64,000 nucleotides of DNA from Neckera pumila (taxonomy: Eukaryota; Streptophyta; Bryopsida; Hypnales; Neckeraceae), in NCBI GenBank assembly GCA_963969595.1, contig OZ018408.1, positions 1,054,001-1,118,000 on the forward strand, given 5' to 3'. Positions 13,423 to 24,311 of this stretch are shown here, piece after piece (within the stretch, counting starts at the first letter, position 1; each line of letters starts with the position of its first letter). The notes under the pieces were generated by a model. It searched no databases. It was given only the letters and a program-made list of their open reading frames with translations, and was not told where the DNA came from. A program made the position numbers and the translations under genes.

Positions 13423-14700
13423 GGTTACCTGGTCTTCTGGTGCTCAATGCACAATGCACAATGCACAACTCACTACTCCGTGACTGCCAAACACTCCATC
13501 AATGCTGAATTTCAGCAGCTCCAACGCTCAGGGCATCCAGGTTTCCACCACACCTAAAATTGGCTCTACAACAGCCCGAATTCCAAACATCGGTCACTTC
13601 GGAGATTCAGCCAAAACCTTCGACTCTACGGCCCCATTAAAACCATGATGAAACACCGAATCAATTGATCAGCCAAATAAATCCTGTTCCGCCTTTATAG
13701 TGATCACAAACGTCAAAGCCCTGCGACGAAGATTGCGTACGCCGAGGTTTCCATGTAATCAGTCACCACAAGGCCACGGCCTAGCAACTGATTTCAAACA
13801 AGACTAGATCTGTTCCAACTTCTCCATACAGAAGCCCCAATTGTTTACAATCCGATTCAGGAATCATATCATCTTTTTTCGAATATCCCCTCCCTCAAAC
13901 GACTAACCCCTCAAAGCGAATCGAAAACCCTAAAATTAAGCGAATGCAATTCTTCACACTCCATCCTGCAAAACCCATCGCTATCCACAGCGCCGGGCTA
14001 ATTGCTAACCCCGCGGCTGATTATACACCATCAAACTCACTTCGTCCTCGCCATCTCTACCACCAAAACCTCACAATTCTTTCAACCTATCCAATGAACC
14101 TCATCTCCTCTGTCGCTTTTCAAAGCCAGATCCCGCATCGACACTCGACGTAGAGACTCCACCACTGCGTTGCTTTCGTCCCTTGCAAGACACCGGATTT
14201 ATAGGCCACAATACGCAATCCAATGGACCAAACCAAAACCCTATCTTCCAAACCATGCTACAGCTACCCCCGTTTCTGCCAATCCCAAGCAACTCAGTAT
14301 CAATATCCTGATGACCCACAATTCCCACATTACACTACAAAGAAAACAAGCTTCGCTGCGTGCCACTTGAGGAGGTACGGTACAATGCTAAAACCCGGGC
14401 TCCTCCACTAACACCCCAGTTGCACCCCAAGCAAGCATCTAATGAAGGAACCAGTGCTAATAATATACTGGTGGTGGAATCTGAGATGTTACTACTGGGG
14501 GGAGTTGCGGATTGTCAGGTTAGAAAGCAGAGAGGCGGACGGAGTGCATGAATCGAAGGAGAAAGAAAGACGGACGCTGAATTCTGGGACACGGCAGAGG
14601 AACAGCAAGCGAAGATTACGGCGAAGGAAACTAAAGCAGCAGCAAAAGCATCAGAGCATCATCAGGGAGCTGAGGCTGTGAGGCATGTCCATTCCAATGT
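13423..14700. promoter_or_regulatory. 5' flank and presumed promoter of the sorting nexin gene
   Basis: GC content is higher than in the neighbouring deserts, with several unrelated short open frames on both strands and no family I recognise. The position immediately upstream of the leftward ATG at 13422 makes it the likely 5' UTR and promoter. I could not pick a TATA box with confidence. Confidence 0.4.
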
Positions 14701-14751
14701 AATGTCCTTCAGAAGAGCCTGTCTTGTTGCCTGCATACTACTGCGGAGTAG

Positions 14752-15099
14752 TCAAAGGCATCTGAATAGTAAAGGAAGCAGACTTTTACCGATTCTCTTG
14801 CTTCCGTCGTCTGCTGGTGGCCTAGTGGGGTCTTCAGTTTTCCTTCCCAAATCGCCAAATGGCAGACTCTGCTGTCGACAAAATGGATGGATGGAGTTGG
14901 GGATATGAAATTCAATTTGCCAACAGTGTCGGCTGACTTGCATGAGGGGCCGGGGCTCGAGGATGTCCACCAGTCTACCAGTAAATTCATGGGATCTGGC
15001 TTGTATTATTTTCTCCTTCTTGGAAACTGTGGTATCACGTCTAAAATTCTTCATGAAGTAGTCTAGTGGTTGCTTTTGTTTGATTTGATCATCGTCCAT
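14752..15099 (-). CDS. Hypothetical protein, possible first exon (115 codons open)
   Basis: An ATG-initiated frame begins MDDDQIKQKQPLDYFMKNF and has a charged, soluble composition unlike random AT-rich sequence. A possible splice donor (GCAA|GTCAGC) follows the segment ending LVDILEPRPLMQ; beyond it the translation looks less protein-like, so only about the first 54 codons may be real. No family is recognised. It may be an exon of an unannotated gene divergent in sequence from anything I know, or a chance frame in the upstream region of the sorting nexin gene. Confidence 0.25.
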   Translation of the reverse strand: MDDDQIKQKQPLDYFMKNFRRDTTVSKKEKIIQARSHEFTGRLVDILEPRPLMQVSRHCWQIEFHIPNSIHPFCRQQSLPFGDLGRKTEDPTRPPADDGSKRIGKSLLPLLFRCL

Positions 15100-15119
15100 G
15101 TGTCACTGTGCAATACGAA

Positions 15120-16490
15120 GGCATCCGTAAAGTTCCGGCACAAACTGGGATGAGTACTTTCGGTTTAACTTACGTGGAGAGGCGTTGCCAGAAGTTTAAG
15201 GTAGGGCAACTTACATTCACACCCAGACTTAGCAAGCGTTCTTTGATGCAAGGGTAATGGACTTTTTTGGTCGGTGTTTAGACCATCATTCTTTTGTAAC
15301 CACTAAATCTATCTAGGTGGTTGCAAAGCTAGCAAGGATTACGAATAGGTGTTTACTGAAGAAAAGTTTGGGACTATTTATAGCTCTTCAACATTGCAAG
15401 TTGTTGTTACGTAAGTTCTAATCTTTTGATTTTGTAGACTCTTGAGTGCTAACAACAGTCTTTCATAATGCTAGGAGATGTAGGAAACTAAATAACATTG
15501 CTTGCGTTGCAAGCGCCTCCGATAGCATGTGATTGATAATCAATCGACTTTTTTCCTGAGTAGGGTCATAGTGATAGGAATCAATGAATTGTAAGATTAA
15601 TTGTTAATTTTGTGTTCTACACAAGCACTCAACACCAAAATTATTGCAGCTCATGTAAAGAGTTTCTTCTCAAGTCTAAACGACTAGTAACTTAAAGATG
15701 ATCCTAATTATGCCTAAACAATGTAAAGTCAACTCAGAGCAAATGTTTTTGACTTAGACTATAAAATCCATACCTTTTTGTCTTTGGCAAAGGTATTATG
15801 ATTTTTAAACCATCATTACCAAACGCCACGTGAGAATAGGCCTTTACATCATCCACATTGTCATGCAAAAGAACTGGCTAGAATGAAGATGGCCGAGTTG
15901 AGCTATCTTTTTCACCTAAAGGTTTGCTCGCCAATGGAACAAGAGAATCTTGGCTTGCCAAATTTTGAACTTTGAAAAAACAACTGCTATTGTAGTTGCT
16001 AAAGCTTTCAACGAGACCTTATTTCGAAGCTTCATTTGATCAGGAACATCATCTACGGGGTGAAAAGAAACAAGAGTACAATAGGAGCAAGGAAAAAATA
16101 GGGAAGAAGTGCTCTAAAAGTTGCACACATTGAGTTGAACAATTACAAAAATTCAAAATCATGGTAGCGGCTAGCCAACTTTGTGTAGGCAACTAGCAAC
16201 TTCTTGCCTTGTCTAAGCTCTTCTGTCCTCCCCATATTCCGTTTGATAGTGCAAATGCTCTTATATTCAAATGAAGTGAACTAAAAAAGTTTTTTTGACT
16301 TGATAAAACAAAATTCTTATTGATCCACTACTAACTCGCATGCGAAGTAATTTTCAAATTTGAGTTAAATTCATCAACCTATCCCTTCTTTCAAGGTTTT
16401 AATTACTCAATCCTAATTATTTGTATTCTAATGGAGGAATGAAGCTATTGGATACACTCTATGCAAGTGTGCAGTACAAAAGTTGTCTTT
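15120..16490. other. Gene-free AT-rich stretch
   Basis: Many stops in all frames; no recognisable domain, RNA gene or terminal repeat. It may contain decayed upstream parts of the Harbinger-type element whose transposase relic lies to the right. Confidence 0.4.
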
Positions 16491-16491
16491 A

Positions 16492-16663
16492 CACTATAAA
16501 AAACCCACGTTTTTCTTGACGGATTTTTCTAGACATTCACATGTTTTCATGTTAGTAATAGCATCAAACAAAACATTTTGATGTTATGTTTGACATTACT
16601 ATTAACATGTAAATAGTTGGACGTCGAGAAAATTTGTCATGAAAAACATAGGTTTTTTATATT
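16492..16663. mobile_element. Foldback element with CACTA-like terminus
   Basis: The left end CACTATAAAAAACCCACG is mirrored at the right by a sequence whose reverse complement is AATATAAAAAACCTATG. The match continues inward (GACATT...ACATGTTT...AGTAATAG), so nearly the whole of the roughly 170 bp can fold into one imperfect hairpin. The CACTA start suggests a miniature CACTA-type element, but the right end lacks a clean TAGTG, so the superfamily is tentative. Confidence 0.55.
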
Positions 16664-17249
16664 ATTATTTTAGGACTTGGAATTTTAGGGCAAATCACAA
16701 CCTTCGCACACCTACATGCACCTTCTAGGATTACATCTGCAAACAATAATCTCCTTCAATTGTAGTTGGTATTGCAATAATAAAGCATTTAATTCATTTA
16801 GGTGTAGCTTTTTTTTAAAAGCACCAACACCTCGATGCGTCAAAAATGATGCACAATATGGGTTGTGGAGGGCCCATGCAAGGGTCTCAATGAAAGGCCA
16901 AGTAATGAATTCCATCATTGCAAACTGTGAAGACCAGTACAAACTTGCAAGTCACAATTTTTATACTTTTGATTGAATACGTGTAGACTGCACATATTGG
17001 ATGACAAGGAAAAGGAGTTCAATGTAAACTTGGTACTTGCATTGGAAGGCATTGACAAGAGTTTTAAGTTGTCAAATTCTAGGGGTGGTCCTAGGCTAGG
17101 CAAAGATCTTTACATTGATAGACATAGGGCGGAAATGAATGATAGGATGATGAAGGATTATTTTTGCAACCCTCTTGTACTTGGACCTTTTTTTATCATT
17201 AGGGATATTAGATGAGACAATCATTTCTTTTGTCTATCATAAATAGGAT

Positions 17250-18150
17250 TTGAGCCCATGTGATAGCTACTTTACTGAGAAGAAGAATGCATGTGGTTTA
17301 AAGGGCTCACTCTGCACCAAAAATCACCATTACTCTTCATATATTTTACTATAATGTGAATGCAAATGCCATAGTCAAGTATTGTCATCATAGTGAAATC
17401 AACCATTGCCATGGTCTCACTAAGGCAATTTTGTATTGTTGTTCAAGCTAAGTTTGGGGCTTATCATTTGAAACAATCAATTTGGGCAGACTTTGAGAAA
17501 GAATTTGCCATCAACTCTAAGTGTAGGTTGCATGGTATACTAGACTACACCCATTACAAGGGAAAAAATTGTTTGGTAGCTTAGCAGGGTGATTTTAAGG
17601 GTAGAAAAGGCAAAAAGCCCATCATTCTTGAGGCCGTAGAAAATTGAAGTTTGCATATATGGCATGCATTTTTTGGGTTGACAAGATCATACAAAGACTT
17701 AATTTTCCTTGATTGATCCCCCCTAGTGCAAGACATGCTCAATGGAGAGGCATGGAATATGCATTTGAAATTAACGGTTGCCAGTACAATTATATTTACC
17801 TACTTGTAGATGGCATTTATTTGAAGTGGTCATATTTCATCTAGAGCATCCACTTGCCCTATGATGAAAAGCAAACTACTTCACAAAGCAACAAGAAGTG
17901 GTAAGAAAAGATGCGGAGAGATATTTTGGTATCTTGAGGGCTAAATTTGCAATAATCTGAAACTCGTACAAACTGTGAAATATAGAGGTCATAGCCAATG
18001 TTATCTTTACGTGTATCATCTTACATAATATAAATCTAGAGGATGAGGAGGATCTGGACCTTTTAGAAGATATTCTAGCTAGCTGCCTTATTAGATGTGG
18101 TTCCACTCTTAGAAAAGGATCTCACTTTCAATGTACTAATAATTGCCAAT
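17250..18150 (+). pseudogene. Decayed PIF/Harbinger-type transposase (plant transposon protein family)
   Basis: Read across several frames, this stretch follows the plant Harbinger nuclease order: a segment like DSYFTEKKNACGLKG, then LHGILDYTHYKGKNC (equivalent to the first catalytic Asp region, where families have GSIDCMHW), QGDFKGRKGKKPIILEAV, IWHAFFGL..SYKDL, SPLVQDMLNGEAWN, then NGCQYNYIYLLVDGIYLKWS and a tail resembling the ERAFGVLQ.RF region (ERCGEIFWYLEG). At least eight in-frame stops and several frameshifts interrupt it, so it is dead. It supplies a plausible former source for the Harbinger-like miniature elements at 34019-34134 and 37176-38500. Terminal repeats of this copy were not found. 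Confidence 0.75.
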
Positions 18151-19037
18151 AGAGACATTGAAAAGTACAACACTACAGACTTTGGGTGGATTTGATAGAA
18201 CATCTTTGGAATATAAAAGGTGCCAATATATCTTCATTTTAAATTAAATACAACAGAAAGAAATACATCACTCATAAGGGACATTTGCCAATCATATCTA
18301 GTCATATGTGGATGTTGTGTTCTACCATGTCACTATCTATAAAGCTTTGGCCTTGTACCCCTACTCATTTCCTACCACATTCCAAGTGATTCTCATAGTA
18401 GAATCCCCATGTTCCAAATATTTTCAATCACTACTACTATGATGAACTTGACTACCAATTTCACCTAAGTCCTATGTATGAAAAGTTGGTGATGCATGTT
18501 GCATCCATGTTCTGTAATTTGCCTACCGTGGCACTATTTTTATCCTTCAGAAGGCCTCCTATTATTATGGTCAAATTGAGCACTTCTAAAGCATTTGTAC
18601 TCCTTATACTGAATAGAACACTTGTAATGGCAGAAATTGCAAGATATCGTATACTGAAAAAATGAAAATTCAACATCATACTACATGTGCATTGCATTAC
18701 AGAAGTTCAAAATTGAAGAGAACAAGTTGTAACCTAAAATATGAAAACAATGAACTTGACAATCGTATCTTGAATGGGCTTAGAAAAAAGAGGAACAATT
18801 GCAATTTGACTAAATATTATATGTAGACCTAAACTCAAAGCATTGAGCTCAACCAAACTAGCAAATTAAGTATGCTCCCAAAATTATCACACATCCAAGC
18901 GTTGACTCAAATTCAATTTCAATTCGCAATTAAAAGCCAAACTTGTGGCATCCAAGTGTATAGTTCAAGCTATAAAGGAATATATTGTAAATCTCATGAA
19001 TGCAAACCAATTGCATCTAATCCAACATTACAACATG
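18151..19037. other. Gene-free stretch right of the transposase relic
   Basis: AT-rich and stop-dense, probably including the 3' remainder of the Harbinger element. No further domain or terminal repeat is recognised. Confidence 0.4.
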
Positions 19038-19369
19038 CATTAGAGGAAATTTCAGGCCTCCGGAGGGCTGCTCCACGGCCCTCCAAGGTACCCTAAAATT
19101 TGTTTTTTTGCTGAAAAACTTGTTTTTCCCCTATTTCCATCCTGTTGAAACTGCAGTAGTAGTGGCGCAAGAACCAAAAGTTCCAAATAAAAAATTATGA
19201 ATTAATTTTTTTTTTAATCTTCAAAAAATTATTAAAAAAATAAAAAAATAAAAATTGCGAAAGCTGACTGCTCACCGCAGCAGTCAGCTTGGTGTGACAG
19301 ACCAAGCTTTTAATAGCTTGGTTTATCACATTCTAGCAACCCTCTAGAGGGTTCAGTTTTTCTCTAATG
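19038..19369. mobile_element. CATTAGAG-ended miniature inverted-repeat element, copy 1
   Basis: The left end CATTAGAGGAAATTTCAGG and the reverse complement of the right end, CATTAGAGAAAAACTGAAC, share the terminus, and both continue into a CTC-GAGGG block (CCTCCGGAGGG and CCCTCTAGAGGG). The middle holds poly-A/T tracts and nested hairpins (GCTGACTGCTC..GCAGTCAGC and AGCTTGG...CCAAGCT). Two sibling copies lie at 55041-55284 and 55544-55804. It is non-coding and the superfamily is not assigned. Confidence 0.6.
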
Positions 19370-22300
19370 TAAAAAAACTCTCTCAAAAAGTCAACTGTTC
19401 AAGCCAAAGCTTCTCTACTCCCATCAAGCTTCAACATTGAAGTCAAAATAAAGAAGATGACAAATAAACTAGAATAAGAACAAGTTGTGCAGCTTGGACA
19501 TGATATCATTATTTGTGACACCACAAATATAACCGAGCTATATCTACAAGTTTTGTTCAGTCCATCCATGCAATAATAGTTACAATGGAATATTTTGAGG
19601 AGCAAGTGTTGCACATTGGTTACAATAAACAATATGTCTAGAAGAATGACACAGATCCAAGTACAAACTGGGAGTTGAACAATCATGGCTATATATAATC
19701 AACAATGATCAACTAGCAAATATGATCTACTTGTAGCAATATATATTTGGAGTGTAGCCTTTGGATTGGATTTTATGCAGCCTAGGGACATTAGGAGAAT
19801 TGATTTGTTGTATATTTGGAAGGTGCAAAAACCAATGTGGATTTGTTGATCAAAATTTAGGGACCTTGGAGACTAATGTTTGATGTAATTGATGAATCCA
19901 AATCCCTCCCCTAGGAAAACCCATATAAAAACCCATGAACCCTAATGTTGAACTTCTTTACATTTGGCCTAAACCACATCTTGGGTCCAACAATATGTAA
20001 TCCAACAATAGGCCTACATGAATTTTGCGGAAGCAATTTAATAACAAAGCAAGAGAACAATTTGTAAGCTTGTTAAAGTTGATCACAATATTGTTGGTGA
20101 TGGCAACGGAAGTAGTCATTGCAGACAATCAATAAACATTGATAGCCAAATTCCAAGCATTGATAACAATAAGGACATTCTAAATCCCCCCCAAAAGTTC
20201 ATAGTATGGAAGAGCCAAGATACAATTTATGTTCACCCTAAACTTGTAGTAGCAAAGGGCATAATAGAATCCCTACAGAACTAAAGAGCCTTAAATCCAT
20301 AAAAAAATGAAAAACTCACTTGTTGTATTCAATGTCTATCCAATGGGATGGACAAAGCCTTTGCATGGAGGTGAAAGAGCTTGCAAGGATGTACAGGAAA
20401 ACTTGGAGTTTGATCCTTGGCCACTGAAGTCCTTCAGCTTGAATTCACCAATCAACTTCTATCCAAAATCTAAGTTGTTCGCTTTGAGGTCAACCTAGCA
20501 CTCTACACCAGTTGCTTCTAGTTGTTTGGCTATTTAGTTGTGCTCTTGGTCGTCCTCTACAAAAGTGGGATTGGCACAATCTCGTACGCTTCACATTCTT
20601 CTTCCTTTGTTGCCTTCCACTCACAATCAACAACTTTCTTTTGGCATAGATGAATGAAACTTTGCACTACAAAAGAGCACCCAACTTATGTGTTGGGGAT
20701 CGTCATCACTATAAAAAAAAAAAAAGTTTTTTGGACGCATCTTAAGAGAAATCCTCCTTTTTATGATAATAATAACGTCAAATCTAACATCAAGTTTGCC
20801 TAACTTGCTTGTCTCGCTCTTGTTCTCAACCAATATTTTCTTATAAGTAGCAATGAATTAGGCTACAATATATTTGATAAGATCCCATTTTGACTCCAAT
20901 TCAAAATATGAATTTTTTTACACCTCGTTGGCTTGATGGGGTTGTATTGGCTCCAGATCCTCCTCTAGAAGCATCATACTTCTATTAATTCCCAGTTACA
21001 AGATCTTAGCCCATAGAAAGTACAGAGCATGTGAGTTGTACTTCTTTACTCACAATGAAATTCCTCCAAATCTATACACATTTCAGTCATTTAACCATAT
21101 AGAATCGTATACACCTAGGAAAAGCATTTACTATAAAATTTTGACAATCATTTGGCAATGCATCTTGAAGATCACAAAGCTTGGACAAAGGAAATTTCAA
21201 TTCAAACATAGAAAATGAGATTTTTAGAGGTGCTCTAATTTGATGCAAAATAGTTGTGGGGGAAAAATTTAGGGAGAAGGTGTACCATTTGAGTATTGCA
21301 CACTTAAGAACTAAAAAATAACCAATTATACATATGTTCAGCTACCCTTTAGAATTTCAGGGATTTTGGAAGTTTATGGTTGTTTCAAATGCAAGGTGCT
21401 TTCGTGGGTGCTTTGCAAAGAATTGTATAGAGAGAAACTGAAGGCACAAAGATTTGCAATAATGCCATAGATGTGTTTATTGAAAAACAATACTATTTAG
21501 CTTTGAAATATGACATTAAATTGAAAGTTGTATAATAATAGACGTCTACAATGTGTCTTTCTCATGTGACCATTTGTAGCAAAATCCAATTATGTGTCCT
21601 CTCTTTGTTTAACTCATTTATTAAAAGTCAACTAAATCCTAATTTACTTCTCATATATTTTTTCTATTACTTGTCAATTTTTGTGTCATAGTAATGTCCA
21701 TATTTAAGGCAAACATTCTATTCAATCATGGATTTGATAGCTCTCAAAAAATAAATTTGATTAGTGTAATATATCGTAATACAACCATAGGCCACATCTG
21801 AACTTCATATTAGTTTTCACAATCGATTTCCAGAAGCATTTGTTGCTACCACAATTTCCAAATCCTCATTGACCACATTACACTCACCTAGCACTAAACG
21901 GTTAATATCTTAACTTCTAAAGAACCAAGTCTAAGTTTATTTTAAATGTAACACTTAAAGGAACCTGTTTTATCTTTTTTGCATCTCTTAATAAGGTCAA
22001 TTTTTTTCATATCTTTCAAGAAAAGTCTCTAGAATTATATATAGAGAATTATAAATAACTTCAAAGTAAAATAAATCTTATAAGATTTTCACAAGAATAC
22101 CAAAATTTAGTAGCTAGCTTAGTGATTCCATTGTCAAACAAGGCCATTGAATACTTTGAATTTCTCATTCTTTATAAGGACAAAAATTTTACTTGTAGGT
22201 TAGATCTATCTCTATGTTCCACAAAAGCTTTCATCCATTAGTGATAAAAGTAAACCAATATAATCTAGACACAGTGGTTGCCTTGTTCTCATAGGATCAT

Positions 22301-22593
22301 CAACAATTTTTATTTATTTTTCTACATTTATTAATCTTATTAACTTGAGCAATATTTACAATATTCCCTAAAATAATCACAACAACAAGGCTCTAAATAA
22401 ACAAGTTGTGTAATGGTTTTGCACTCAAATGAGAAGTTCCTATCGCGGTCGCTAAATCACTCCATTTTTGTCATCCAAGACTTTGATTTCCATTTTCAAA
22501 TCTATATTTCATTTCAAAGCCCTCATAAGTTATTGGAGTCTATCCTATCTTGATACCAAAAGAGGAAGATTGAACAAAATAGGGAATAGGATC
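19370..22593. other. Gene-free AT-rich desert
   Basis: More than 3 kb without a supported gene on either strand. Open frames are short and of biased composition. No terminal repeats or RNA genes are recognised. A TATAA-A-rich tract near 20709 resembles the left end of the foldback element at 16492 but has no partner end. Confidence 0.4.
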
Positions 22594-23479
22594 TTAATTC
22601 CTAAAGGAGGTTGTAGCCACCAGTGGCCTACGCCTTCCATATTCACCTAATAACACATTGAGAATGGATATATTTGTAAATACATGCAACTTGAATATTG
22701 TTGACATTGATGTAAGAAAAAATCAAATTTTTTTATTTTTTTATTTTGAGATTCTATAAAGAATCTCTGCCTATTAAAAGTGAGCAAACCGTGTATCTCT
22801 TGTGAGACCGTATCTCTTGTGAGACCGTGCAATGCAAATACTATACATTGCCATGGATGTCAATGACCAGTTTAGCCAGTTTAGGGTGGTTAGCAAACTT
22901 TGATTCTCACTACGATGCTCTCCTTGATTTGTCACCTCAAGGTGTAGATTTGGTGCTTGTGCATTTGCAAATTACCATTGTGAACCTTGCAGCTTGTGCG
23001 AATACCATTCTTCTTGCAATTTGGGACATCGCTTTGATCTCATCTTCTCCGAGTGGTCTCATTCTGCAACCTTGCAACCTTAGGGTTTGGAGTAATTTGC
23101 TGAGCTGCAATCGCTGAGGGATTATTCGAACTAGAGAGTGAAACAAACAGAACTCTAGAGAGTCCATTGCAATATTTTAGTTTGCATTACAACGTCCTCT
23201 GCTTACTCAGACGATTCTGGTCAAAAGTGTGTATGCAGAACAAGGACAAACATCATAATTCCATAGTAAATATTCCATTTTTCATGAACTTTTTGACTGC
23301 CGGAGTATGCCCACACATTTTGCCGCACTATACTAGCCTTGACAGAGAACACGAGCCAAAAATTCAGGCTCCCAAACTTGCTTCCTAGAGCGTGGAATGC
23401 TGCTATGTACACAAAGTAGCCTCAGAATACAATTCAAATGGTGTCTGTATTCTCAAGATCAACCTCCTTTAGGGGTTAA
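22594..23479. mobile_element. TTAA-flanked inverted-repeat element, separate subfamily
   Basis: The left end TTAATTCCTAAAGGAGGTTG at 22594 pairs with the right end CAACCTCCTTTAGGGGTTAA at 23460-23479, 18 of 20 positions matching as an inverted repeat, with TTAA at both extremes. The termini resemble those of the other TTAA elements for about 14 bp but then diverge (GGTTG against CCAAG), and the 886-bp interior is different and less AT-rich. A 76-codon minus-strand frame (22937-23167) contains CRMRPLGEDEIKAMSQIARR and could be a captured gene scrap; I do not recognise it. Confidence 0.65.
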
Positions 23480-24311
23480 AATCTAATGTACTAAGATATG
23501 AAGTCCTCAAGAAAGCATAGTCAATTGAATAACTAATTACTATTGTCATTCAATACAACATTCAAATAAGCCAACAATACAGACAGGAACATCACCTTTC
23601 TAAAAGATTGTCTTCCACAATAGAACCTCTCTTGGTGCATACTCTCTTAGTGCATAATATGCAGTAAGAGAGGTAGTACTTTGAAACATTTATTTGTGGA
23701 CAGCAGTTGGAGGCCCCATAGTGAGAGGCCACGTTAGCCAAAGTTCAATACATGCAGAACCTCTCCAACTATATAAACTTCTCTTTGTGCATAGTCCCAA
23801 GACTATGCACTAAGACAGGATCTACTGTATTCACTAGTCTACAGAAGTTGCAAATAAGTCATGAGAATTGGTAGGTCTACACTTGTCCCATGCATACAAT
23901 GCATAGGACAATATATTTTCTACACACGTGTGCAAAGCTCACCTATAACTACAATCCCCCTATCAACAAGTTCTTTAACTTACTTCTTAGATAGCTTCCT
24001 GAGTACATAGAGATTGCACTATCACATTGATAAAAACTGACTGATCAACTAAAACATTCATTTCAAGGATTCCATACATTTGCTATGGTTGAATGAGTGA
24101 AAGCTACACAAAAAGAACGCAAGAAACACCAAAAATTGAGAATGAGAAACGACGTTGTCACGTTCACAAAAGGATCTATTGTCAGATTGTATATACCATT
24201 GCATACTCCAACACAAACGTCTAGCAAAAAACACTATAAATCAACACTCCACCGAATTTTTTTACTCTAGCTATATAACACCAAAACTCAAGGGCAGATT
24301 AATTACTGCAA
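23480..24311. other. 3' flank of the complete receptor kinase gene
   Basis: No gene seen. It should hold the 3' UTR of the leftward receptor kinase gene ending at 24312. Short local repeats occur (CTCTC-TTAGTGCATA and AGAGAGGTAG motifs near 23630-23680) with no clear element borders. Confidence 0.4.
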
